Source: Wuchereria bancrofti
Taxonomy: Eukaryota > Nematoda > Chromadorea > Rhabditida > Onchocercidae
Length of the DNA stretch: 64,000 nt
Direction of reading: 5' to 3'
Assembly (NCBI GenBank): GCA_005281725.1
Contig: SSBO01000013.1
Location: 442,518 to 506,517, forward strand
Positions 53,941-64,000 of the stretch are shown in pieces. The notes beneath the pieces were generated by a model that searched no databases, was not told the origin of the DNA, and saw only the letters and a list, made by a program, of their open reading frames with translations. The translations under genes and the position numbers were made by a program. Within the stretch, counting starts at the first letter, position 1. Every line of letters begins with the position of its first letter.

Positions 53941-54431
53941 CGTGAAACGTTTGATAAACATATTATTTAGAACTACCAAATTTTTCTTCTAAACGATAAT
54001 CTAAGAAGTTAATTGAAATTTCATTCATTTTTTTTTCTTTTTAATAAGACATGTGAGCTACGTAGAATTAATTTAATGCACTTAAACATATCATTAATTT
54101 TGCAATACATAATCGAAAAATTTATAAATTGCTAAGCCTAGTCTGACGATTTAATTAAATAATCTAAGGAATTAATTAAAATTTTAAAAAAATTTCATTT
54201 TTTAAACTATTCATTTTGAATAAATAAGCAATGTTGACATAGTAATTATAAAAAAGAGAAAAAATTGATTAATTAATTAATTGAGACTGATCTAAGCTTA
54301 AAAAGATATAGTTGAAAATTTGAAAATCATTGTTTATGTGAACATTAGGAAAATTTTATAGAATCTTTTTTTTTCTCCTTCCTTTTTCAAAGTTTCTGGA
54401 GAATACTAAAATTTTTAGAGAAAATATTAAT

Positions 54432-54612
54432 TTTTATCGTTGACAAATATAATTGCGATAATCCAACACAATTAGATGAATGGATAAAATTAAACATTTA
54501 ATGGACAAAATTAAACGATTAAAAAAATTTAAAGAATTAATAAATCGACAACTGTAGAATATTTATCGTTGACAATTATAACTGCGATAATCTAACACAA
54601 GTAGATGAAATA
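54432..54612. repeat. Diverged direct repeat of ~50 bp
   Basis: A segment around 54432-54481 (ATCGTTGACAAATATAATTG...) recurs at about 54560-54610 with roughly 10% differences. The copies lie about 128 bp apart, next to the bacterial-type fragment. Confidence 0.65.
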
Positions 54613-54783
54613 ATTGATGTGTCATTCGAATCTAAAATGGTATGTGACAATAGCATGTGACAATAATATATTTGCAGCAATATTTTTGAGAACCGGTTCT
54701 AATACAATGGAGCAAGATCATTTGTAAGTGTTTGCCAAATAATTTCAACAAAATACACATTTGATCTTTATTTTTATTCAATC

Positions 54784-55135
54784 TTAACTAATTAGATTAC
54801 TGAAAGGAATATGAAACATAAATTTGTTGAAATTGATTAATTGCTCTAAGTTATTTGAAATTGAAGTCAAAATTTTAGCTAATAATTTTGTATTGCATCT
54901 TTTATAAGTTACTTTCCTGGCCAAAGCTTGCTTCCCGAAGGAGAAAATAGCGCAGCTGATCAACACCAAACTCCTTAGCTAAGCCAATTTTTTGATAGAC
55001 ATTACCAACCAATTTTTCAATACCCTTTGGTTGACCAGATTTGCCCACAAAGGAGGCAGCAAATTTTACACCTTGATCTTCATTAATATTACAGTCAGCA
55101 CTTATACCTAAATTAACACCCATCAGATCTTCATT
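54784..55135 (-). pseudogene. Bacterial-type methionyl-tRNA synthetase fragment (possible nuclear Wolbachia insertion)
   Basis: A minus-strand frame (55123 down to 54902) contains GNVYQKIGLAKEFGVDQL followed by RYFLLREASFGQ. This resembles the segment after the KMSKS loop of bacterial MetRS, with the KMSKS itself degraded. A second frame (54969 down to 54784) continues with LLAKILTSISNNLEQLI, like the anticodon-domain start of MetRS, so a frameshift separates them. The upstream part (GVNLGISADCNINEDQG) is not recognised and may be other bacterial DNA. Filarial genomes commonly hold Wolbachia fragments. A relic of the worm's own mitochondrial MetRS is the main alternative. It cannot encode a working enzyme. 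Confidence 0.55.
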
Positions 55136-57723
55136 AATTTATAATAATAATAATTCCTGTTTTCTTTTTCTTCAATTAATTAAACAAAAAGAATGTATAA
55201 ATAGGACACAAAAAAGATTACATATTTAGTAAAATTAAAGGTAAGTAGAAATAATTTTTAGACAATATTAGATGAATCAATAATATGAATTTTACATTCA
55301 TGACCATCTCTTATCATTCATTATCTGTCTTATCTTTCCTCTTTTAACTATCAAATAGGTCATATTTAATATTCATCCGTCAAATGATAATAAATGTAAT
55401 AATTATCTAATTATATCACACTTTTACTTAAGTAATAATAATTTGTAACCTTTCCAAAGTTTCGAATACCATTTAAAATTAATGCAAATTTGAAGTGTTC
55501 CCATTTCACATCAAGCTAATATTGCATGCATTTTATGACCATTAAAAATACACGTAAATATGTGAAAACTAAAATGAAATATGCGTAATAGCGAATGGAA
55601 GAGACATTGGTAAAAAAATATAAACGAAACGAAATATTATTTAGTTTAACTTGAATAACAAAAAAAAAGAGCAATGTAATGTTTTTTGACAATAACTAAA
55701 TGTTATTTCCAATTCCCAAGAAAAAAATCGATAAAGCAAAAGAAAAAATTATTGAAAATCAAAGAAATATAAAAGAAATGAGTAAATTTTTTCGAAAGAA
55801 CTTGGAAGCAAAGTTAAAATAAAAAGAAAAGGGCGCTGTTGTCAACAAAAATGCAATTATCAAATGGATTAATGCGCTTATATCATTACTGATTTTATTA
55901 TTTCCTATCTAGTTAACAATTTTTTTCTCATCAATTTCATAAATTTTAACACTATTCATTATCGGCAGTGTTTCAAGGTCAGTTATATTGATTGATATGT
56001 GAAATAAAAAAAAAAAGAAAAACTGCTTTTATCTTGAATTTTTTGATCTCTTTTGATTATATTTTATCAATAATGATTAGATATAGCATTAGCAAGATGA
56101 AAATCAATAAAATGAAATTGACTGAAATTCCGGTATTGGAGAAGAATATCGGAAAAACAAAATTACGGTATTATATATAAATGAAACTTTACATGAATGT
56201 CTTTCAACAATAATTAACTGTTTTCTTATGATTTGAAGAAATATTTTTTAATGGAAAAATAATACTTCGAAGCAATTTCTTGAACGTATAACTTACTTTA
56301 CGGTATAATAATAGTAATGGATAAATAGGAATATGTAGGGGGAGGGGGGAGGGGTGAACAGGATGGAGAGATAAGGAATAAATGAAGGTCATAGCAATTA
56401 TTTCTGCAAAATGTTTTGATAATAATGAAATTCTATCAAAGATAAAATTACTTTCCCAAATCAAAGGCTTCTTACTCAAAATGAATTTCAAGTAAATTTA
56501 GTTGCTAATTTACTTTAATACTTAATTTTAGTCAAATTCAATTTACTTTAATATTTTTCAGTACTAATTTTTTTTACTTTTTACCAATTTATCACAAAAA
56601 AATTATACTGCAATTAAGATTTTCTTTTTTATTTCAAGTATCTTTTTTTCTTTTTTTTTTAAAGAAAGTGTTTATTTTACTTACACTACGTGATATGATA
56701 AGATTTTCATGTTTTTCTATTACAAATAAAATTAAGTCCATACAATACTAATTACTGGAATAAATTTATGAAACTTACTGAATATTTTTTTATTGAAAAT
56801 TACATGGTATTAATAGGGTCAATATTTGTCGATGTCAACATTATGCTCCAATTTCAAGGATATTTCGAAAAAAAAAATGTCATTTTATAATGAAAATTAA
56901 TTCTATCTGTAAAAAATTTTGTTTGTTTTTTTATAAATGTCAAATTTCAAAAATAATGGACCCATCATTTATATGAAAGATCAAAATCAGAAAAATGCAA
57001 AATAAAACTTCAAAAAAAAAAAATACAATATTAATGAGGTCAATGTAATAGCTAAAGTGTAGTTCTATTTAAAATTAATTGGTAAATTAATTTATATGTC
57101 AGTTAGCACAATTGGGAATTAGAAATATTCCATTAAAATATCTAACAATTATATTAAGAATATAAGAAATAGCTTTTTTTGAGTTTGATGCGAACTATTT
57201 ATTCGAAACTGTAGTGTTCTGAATAATAAAATTTGTTGATACAAGCTCACAAATATTACAAATGCAATTTTCAAAAAATAATCCATTTAATGAATCCAAA
57301 GATTAATTATAGTTTTGCATCAACCAATTTGAAATATTTATCATAAAAAAGATCAAAATTATGATAATAATGTGTTGATTTATTATTTACAATATCGAAT
57401 AAAACTATCAGTAAATGGAAAGAATAAATTTGTTCTTCTTCGCGTCATTCTTATTTTTTCTTTTTTTATGTTTAAAGTTTAATTTTAGTTTGTTCTTAAT
57501 CGTTCCATTGCCATACTGAAAAATGAACACTGATCGACACACATCATTTAAAAATGTTTACACCAAATCTCTGCCACATCGCAGTATGCACCCTGTAAAA
57601 ATATTCTTCCTGTCACTTCTTATCATATTAACATTATCACTTGTAATGAATAACTACCAATGATTCCAACTTTTTCTTCATCATTATTATCAGTATTATT
57701 ATCAATACACACTGTAATAATAT
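55136..57723. other. Intergenic AT-rich sequence
   Basis: Apart from the G-rich run at 56338-56354 I see nothing supportable. The open frames at 55992-56180 and 56204-56491 look random. Confidence 0.5.
56338..56354 (+). other. G-rich run with quadruplex potential
   Basis: The plus strand reads G5-A-G6-A-G4 within 17 nt, in a region otherwise near 25% GC. It has no coding context. Confidence 0.7.
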
Positions 57724-58951
57724 CTACATTGCAACACTGGTTATTACTTCTCTCCAGTTTTTGTTCTGCAACAAACACACTTTCTTCTATTACAAAAAAA
57801 AAAAAATGAGTAATCATGAAGTAAGTTATTTCTTTTCATAATAATGTTTAATTTTTGAAAATAATTTTGCTAAATTGAAAGAATTTCAAAAAAAAGTTAT
57901 GCTTAAATAAACTCAAATGACCAATTAGACAATGGAATAATTTTATACGTCCTTGAAATTTACCATTATTGGCCTAGAATTTTAGACTTTTTCTTCCTTG
58001 AATAAATATTAGACAAATTGTTAACCTTAATAATATCATCGGAAGAATGCATAAATGAACTAAAATTTATGGAAAGACGTTCGATGAAGAGAAGCATAGC
58101 ATGTGATATTGGCCAAACAGCTTGGGCAATCAATTCAATAAGTGCAGCAATTGAAAGTTTCAAATAACTAATAAGCAAATAACTGGCAACAATGAAACCT
58201 GTTATTGTTGCAGGACGCTAAAACTAATCGAATTAGAGCCAGGAAACATTTTTAAAAAGATATTACATCAAATTATGGTGAAAATTAAGCAATTATGCTA
58301 AATATATTGCAATCTCAACAAGTGATAATTGTTATCGGTTTTTTTAAACTGAATTCAAAGATAATTTGAAATTAAATAAAAAATAATATATTTTTATTAA
58401 AAAAGCGAAAAGTAAGTAATTTTTTCTCAGTAAAATAATAAGCTAATTCAACGTAGAATGCACGTATTGATACCATTTTATGTAACTTAGATTGCTATTG
58501 TCTAAAATGGTTTTATTATTAATTACAAACAATTATCATTGTCATCAACAAATAATTATTTTATTTACTGTCACATTATTGCCTTTTTTCTCTCTCAATC
58601 AATACTTCGTAAATTTAAATACATATATGTTTGTAATGAATTAATGGAATACAGAAAGAAAAAGCTGAAAAATGTTTAGCCAAGAATTTAGAGTTTCGTT
58701 TTTATTTCATTTAAAAATTTCGTCTTTTCTAATTTCATTTTTATTTCAATTTAACATATGACAATTATGCAAATGACGTAATTATTTCTGATGTATACGG
58801 TACAAAATGCTTTTCGTTTACTGTTGCATAGAATTATTTCATACTTATAGGTACTTACCGGATGATCCTTCAAGAATTGTGTTAATTTGGTTAGAAGAAG
58901 AAAATCATCAAGTAATTGATAAAATACATGAGAAAATCGATGAACAGACAT
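57724..58951 (-). CDS. Tentative 3-exon gene, 115-aa membrane protein, unrecognised
   Basis: Exons 58859-58951, 58026-58217 and 57724-57786 (TAG) join at phase 0. Donors are GTAAGT and GTTAAC; acceptors are GTTTTAG and GTAATAG. The product starts MSVHRFSHVFYQLLDD. Residues ~33-80 are strongly hydrophobic (TITGFIVASYLLISYL, LIELIAQAVW), giving one or two membrane helices. An acceptor (TTTTTATAG) at 58959 lies 7 nt before the ATG. The last exon is uncertain because another frame there stays open to a donor near 57658. No family is recognised. Confidence 0.35.
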
Positions 58952-59426
58952 GCCATTACTATAAAAAAGAAAAAAATTGTTACAAGCATAATAAAATTAA
59001 TTTTAGTATATATACATATAATAATCATAATTATATATATATGTTAATGATAATTAAATGATTAAACGTTAATTGGTTACTTGAAAAAAAATTGTAATCC
59101 TAATAATTTGAAAAATAAACACTAACTTAGCAAAAAGAAGATTTAAACGATCAAAACAAAAAACGTTTCATTATTATTAATATCAATATTAGATATAAAT
59201 TATTTATATCATAAATAAGTTTGTTTTTTTGCTATTGATAGCATATTATTCTTCCTTCATTATCTAAGCTTTTTTTTTCTAAATTATTCTCTTGTATCCT
59301 CGCAAATATTAATGAATAATGGGATTTTTTTTCAGTAAAATATGCTATTTCAAATTAGAAATTTGCTATAAATAATATTCAATTTGATAAAAATATTTCT
59401 GATAATCAATTAGTATAAAATGGACT

Positions 59427-59517
59427 CTATTTCGCTTTGATCAAGTTCGCAAATATTTTGGATATCTGGATAACATCACGTCTTTCGGAAGCTGGACCCT
59501 GGTTGGCAAATTCACTA
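59427..59517 (-). CDS. Possible terminal exon of an unrecognised gene
   Basis: After the minus-strand acceptor CACTTACAG, a frame with one leading base reads SEFANQGPASERRDVIQ and then ISKIFANLIKAK before TAG. Codon use is more balanced than the surroundings. It cannot be joined in phase to the exon at 60130-60259 with a GT donor, so the gene structure is unresolved. Confidence 0.35.
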
Positions 59518-60129
59518 CTGTAAGTGAGAATAGATTAATTAATAATCAAAAAGATTATAACATAATTGTCATAATTCAATAGATAAGAGATAATTTTTAT
59601 CAATTAGATACCATTTTTCACTAAATATTTTTAAAATTAAATTAAAAATTGGTTTCTTTTTTTAAAATAAAAGTTAACTTATAGATTGACTTTTTCTATC
59701 TATGTTACTACGAGTATTATTAAGCTTGTAATAATAATCTCTAAATAATTCATATTTATTCTAATTTGAGTGACTTTAAGAAGAATAGATAGAAAAATGT
59801 AAACAAAAGGTCAAATGTTAAGGATATCATAATAATATGCATGATATTTTGTTTCATATACGATAACTATCATAAAAATGTTACTTTTCTCTACTTAAAA
59901 TTATTGGGCAATGAAAATTGAAAATAATATTCAATAATTTTAATAAACGAATGATTTTTATTTTTATTATTAACATAAATGGTCTATTGTACAGTGAAGA
60001 AAAAAGGATTTATTCAGTAAAATTGATAAGAAATACACAATTATGAAAATGAATGATGTATTAGCAATGGTTAAATGTGTCAGAAAGAAATGTCACACAA
60101 TACTGTATCACCAAATGATATAAATTTGC

Positions 60130-60259
60130 TTATTTAAAGTATAACGGGAAAGAATTACTGTTTGTCGTTTGCGATTGTACTGTACCATTCGGTAATTTAG
60201 CATTTGAGATTGACGACGAATCAGTTACGACATTACTGGTTTCCGTTTTCTCGGACGGT
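60130..60259 (-). CDS. Possible Ser/Thr-rich exon of an unrecognised gene
   Basis: The acceptor TGTTTTTCAG, a strong nematode consensus, precedes a frame with one leading base. It reads PSEKTETSNVVTDSSSIS, continues Ser/Asn/Thr-rich, and ends at TAA. The plus strand of the same stretch is also open, so the coding strand is chosen only from the acceptor. Local GC content is raised. Confidence 0.3.
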
Positions 60260-61248
60260 CTGAAAAACATATATTAGTCAGTTTATTTTGTAATTCATCT
60301 AACTTGAATCATGCAAGAGATTTTTAATTTCAATTTTTTTCTTCTTTCCTGATAGATTTTTCGAGTGGAATATGAATTACATTGAAGATACTGAAATATA
60401 AGATGCTATATATGATAAAATTATGTCTTATAAGTAATAATGATTGATCCGCTCAATAATATACTACGTATTCCGTAAAGTTTTCACGTAGAATTATAAA
60501 ATGCTAAATTAAATTGAAGATAGCATCAAATGAAACGGACGGAATTTCATTAGGTACTACTGCCATATCAATAATGTTCTCGATAGATGGACAATTTGGT
60601 ATATCATCCGTACAATCTTTGTGCTTCCTCAAGGAAAGTGAAATATTGATTATCTCACTCCCGATCGATCGATGAAACATTCCATGTCATAAAGAAGCGT
60701 AAAGAAATTAGGAAAAACAAAAGAGTTTTATAACTTTACATTATCCATCGTTGTTTTAAAGTTTAAAACAATCCGACGACATAGTTGTAGAATCTAAAAT
60801 TGAATGATTCAAATATTTCGATCGTCAGACATTTATGATCGTTTAATTGTATACGTAATGCAGTACCAAATATTTCTTACGTTACGAAAAGGTACGAAAA
60901 AAAAGTAAACATCTCTGATTGTATCATTTAATCAGGCTATTAAAGTTACATTATGCGTTATTCGAAACGCTTATATTTTAGGTCAAACAGGCTAAAGGCT
61001 AAAACACAATGTTCTTTTTGCGCAGGCGTAATGAAACTTGGAAAAAAAAAGTTACAAGTCTAAGAATACGTTAATAACGTACTCGTAGAGAGCTATTTTG
61101 CTAATCAAATCAAAAATTCAATATTATAACGAAACAAACAAATAAATTGGATACTTCTGGAAAAATATGATGAAAAAAAGATGAAAACCGAACAACAGTA
61201 TCATTCTAATAATATCAAAGTTAAGTACGCCAAAATTTTCCGTCTTAC

Positions 61249-61308
61249 TTTCCATCCAATTTCGTGTTCCAGTGTTGTATCACCAGAGCTTAACGGATAC
61301 CAAACCAT
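61249..61308 (-). CDS. Possible first coding exon (MVWYPLSSGDTTLEHEIGWK)
   Basis: An ATG at 61306-61308 opens 20 codons that end at a GTAAGA donor, 7 nt after a possible acceptor (CTGTTAG). A 23-nt segment at 61449-61471, bounded by TTATGCAG and GTAAGT, could be its 5' UTR exon. Downstream exons may include those at 60130-60259 and 59427-59517, but phases were not reconciled. The product is not recognised. Confidence 0.3.
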
Positions 61309-62285
61309 TAAGCTTCTAACAGTACTGACAAATAGATGTCAATCAAAAAATTTTTACCGTTTAAAATGAATTCAAAAATTCAACCATTTTTATTATCACA
61401 CAAAGAATTGTATCAATGTTATTATCATTAATAGGTTAGCTGACTTACCCAACTGGTTTCTCACAGTATCACTGCATAAGGGAAAAAAAATTACACTTCA
61501 AATTTCCATATTTTCCAAGTTTTAAATTGTAAAAATTGTATAATTCGGCAATGTTTTTTAATTAGGGAATTTTAATTCAACGATTATTTTCATATAATTT
61601 AACGTTAGAGATACAACAATGTTTTAACGTTGCACACATATACCATACGTATATACTTAATGTTACAAATTATTCCAGAAAGGGAAATTATTTTTTGATA
61701 ATACGCTAACATATAAATGAATAATGAAAATATTTTCACGTTACATTACGTTAAATAAATAATAATTGCAAAAATCTTGCTTATTTCAACGTTTTATAAT
61801 ATTATCAAATAGCATAAGTGATAAGTTAAATTTAATAGTATCATTTTAAACAATAATTATCAAACGATTTAGGTTAAAATATTTCACTATTATTAATATT
61901 ATACTATCACTATTGCAAATTGTTACAATGAGGAAATCTTTGAAAATTCCAAATCTCTTCTCTCCTCATTTTATGCAAATTTTTGTTCCTTCTTTTTTTG
62001 CACGCATATAAATTACTTATAGAATAGTCCACTCTATGTCTATAATGGCATCATTTAAAAGCATGGGAATGGCATAGTGTTGGTTGATAGTTGCGCTTCT
62101 GTCTTTATCGCATAATTTTAAGATAATCATATACACATTTCTCTATACACGTAGAATACGTGGGAATATAACACGTGTTGCATATGTTTCTTCTTTTAGT
62201 TTACTTATTTACTTAGTCTATTATAACAATTTGTTAAGCATGTAATTATTTCGAAACGTAAACGGCTAGGAAATATATGGCGGAT

Positions 62286-62320
62286 AAATAAAAGATTTGC
62301 GCTGCGTTTATCTTTTATTT
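62286..62320. other. Perfect 11-bp stem hairpin
   Basis: AAATAAAAGAT (62286-62296) pairs with ATCTTTTATTT (62310-62320) around a 13-nt loop containing GCGC. It has no obvious attached function. Confidence 0.6.
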
Positions 62321-62955
62321 CCATAGAAATTTTATCATTTTATGTAAATATAAATAGTTACGTAAGTTTCTAATTTGAAATTTAACTTTTGTCTCTTTTT
62401 GTATTATTGTTTATTTCGTATTCAATTCTCAAATGATATTATATTGATGAAGAAAGAAATAGGAAATTATAAAGGATAAATGAGAAGAAGATTGGAAACA
62501 ATTGAAATTTTTGAAGTAGTGATATAATGGAATTAAAGTTTCCCGATTGTATGGTATTATAGTTTTCATGTTTGAATTATGATATTTAAATATATTTGAG
62601 AATTTAAATGAATATTATGATAATTTAAACTTTTTAATTGCCATCAAAAGCTTGGAGAAAATATAATTAGATATCAGTGCAAATACATTATTTTTCATTC
62701 TATAGATTAATTTGAATAGAAAAAGTAAAGTAAGTTAGTCGTAAAATGATCTTCTTGAATTATAATACCAGTGATAATCAATAGTTCAAAATCTTGTATC
62801 CTTGATCTATTCCATACGATATAAGTAGATATTTGGCTTAATAATTACAGAATATTATCAGTATAGATATATTACTGTCAGGAACAAAAGAAAAGAAATT
62901 AAACATTTCAAATTAATTTATCAGTCCATTTTTACAAAATGTTCAATGAAAAAAA

Positions 62956-62963
62956 ATTTCCAG
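62956..62963 (+). promoter_or_regulatory. Probable SL trans-splice acceptor of the NELF-C/D-like gene
   Basis: ATTTCCAG ends at 62963, nine nucleotides before the ATG at 62973, with no upstream in-frame coding exon visible. The arrangement suits SL1 addition. Confidence 0.45.
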
Positions 62964-62972
62964 TTTTTAACG

Positions 62973-63959
62973 ATGGAAATGGAAGATAATTTGGAGATTT
63001 CAATGATAACGATTAAAAATCGAAATCAAGCTTCTGGAATTCGCGGTAAACTCTTAAAGCAATTTTATAGATTTTATATTAATTGGAAATTTTAGATCCT
63101 CTCTATCATTAGTATCATCATATTAAATTATTTCTCAATGCAAGTCATAACTTTTACTGAAATATAAACTAATTTGCTAATTGCATTAATACTGTAAGTA
63201 TGTATACTTTGTTTACGAAAATAAATGGCCAAAATATTCATCCTAACTTCTTCATATATCAAATTTTTGTTTTGTTTTTGGCAATTTACTTTAAGATGCG
63301 TAGTTCAAATATGATGAAATTTGTATCACTTTTTCCTTATCAAAAAAAATTTTTTTTGTTCATTTTAGATTAATTCTTCTAAAATATTATTTTGCTTTCT
63401 TTTTCATTACAGAAAATACTGCAGTAGAAGGAGATGGGAAGAAGAATACAACGAATATTATCACTTCGTTTACTTCCACAATTATTCCTAATAGTAGTGA
63501 TAGCAGTAGGAGTTGTAATTTAAGTCAAACTGGTAATTGTGATAATAGTAGTAGTAGTGATAATGATAATAGTGACAAACCTTCATATAGTTTCGATTCA
63601 AGACGAAAGACGAGAGAATTATTAATTGGAGATTATCTGAAAACTCTTCAAGGTCACTTCTTTTTGCTTTGATTTTCATATTTTGATTATTTTTATATCA
63701 TTAACATATCTTATCTGTGTATTATACATGTATAACAAGTGATTGTAAAACATTAACGGATATGAGATAAAGAAATTTTCTTTTTTTCTGAATAATAACT
63801 AAATTTTATTTATTCGCTTCATTGCATACTTCAATTCTAGCAACTGATTCAATAATGGAACCAAATATAGATGTAACAATTAAAGGATTTTTAAGAAATG
63901 GTGGTCATCCAGAAGTTGTAATCACTTCTCTCACCAATAGCTATCGTGGTCTTGCTCAG
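62973..63959 (+). CDS. NELF-C/D (TH1)-like protein, 5' part; continues beyond the window
   Basis: Exons 62973-63045, 63413-63652 and 63841-63959 join in phase (143 complete codons) and end at a GTATTT donor near the window edge. The first ~80 residues are low complexity, rich in Ser, Asn and Asp (SSSSDNDNSDKPS). The segment DSIMEPNIDVTIKGFLRNGG, then HPEVVI and YRGLAQ, aligns with the TH1/NELF-C/D N-terminal motif built around IMEPGI...GG.PE.VI...Y...AQ. NELF holds RNA polymerase II in promoter-proximal pause in the nucleus. The exon 2 donor (GTCACT) is non-consensus. The assignment rests on ~40 residues. Confidence 0.65.
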
Positions 63960-64000
63960 GTATTTGTCGCAATTTTTTTTTTTTGTTCTACTTTTATTAT

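Larger units (their letters stand above)
61472..62963. other. Intergenic sequence upstream of the NELF-C/D-like gene
   Basis: AT-rich, with a hairpin at 62286-62320. If the minus-strand exons near 61.3 kb are real, this is a divergent promoter region of about 1.5 kb. Confidence 0.45.

Noticed and set aside
53782..53979. 65-codon minus-strand frame over the ATPase beta start
   Set aside because: It overlaps the first exon of the beta gene in another frame and has no consistent partner exon.
58807..59061. Plus-strand 84-codon frame over the membrane-protein exon
   Set aside because: The minus strand has both a consensus acceptor and donor and a phase-matched next exon. The plus frame ends in AT-rich repeats.

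Overview
The window looks like nuclear DNA of a parasitic nematode, most likely a filarial (onchocercid) worm. It is very AT-rich, and its genes are cut into many short exons with TTTCAG-type acceptors. Several coding starts sit just behind trans-splice-like acceptors. A perfect nematode spliced-leader SL1 22-mer is present, and one stretch resembles a decayed Wolbachia gene. Coding regions were assembled by hand from exon reading frames, splice sites and phase continuity; no database search was possible.

Layout, left to right. Positions 1-615 are a TCTA microsatellite. A possible minus-strand exon (997-1112) precedes a solo-LTR-like element (1366-2214) that carries an internal ~195-bp duplication and the SL1 sequence. 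A small plus-strand gene of unknown function follows (2611-3420). An 18-exon ecto-nucleotide pyrophosphatase/phosphodiesterase (ENPP) gene spans 6143-12923. A decayed Rho-family GTPase lies at 13648-15285. About 14 kb (15286-29392) shows no convincing gene, only AT-rich and simple-repeat sequence.

A 43-exon kinesin-3 gene of the KIF13/KLP-4 type fills 29393-48338 (predicted 1711 aa, every splice phase consistent). It is convergent with a minus-strand Na+/K+-ATPase beta-like gene (50432-53915, 343 aa). Upstream of that lie a methionyl-tRNA synthetase fragment of bacterial type (54784-55135), a tentative small membrane-protein gene (57724-58951) and several unassigned minus-strand exons (59427-61471). 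The right edge holds the first three exons of a NELF-C/D (TH1)-like gene, which continues outside the window.

The intact genes do not form one pathway. They serve separate roles: cell-surface nucleotide hydrolysis (ENPP), microtubule transport (KLP-4), ion transport (the beta subunit) and transcriptional pausing (NELF-C/D). The most unusual content is the SL1 copy inside the LTR-like element, the bacterial-type synthetase relic, the Rho relic and a NELF subunit in a nematode.
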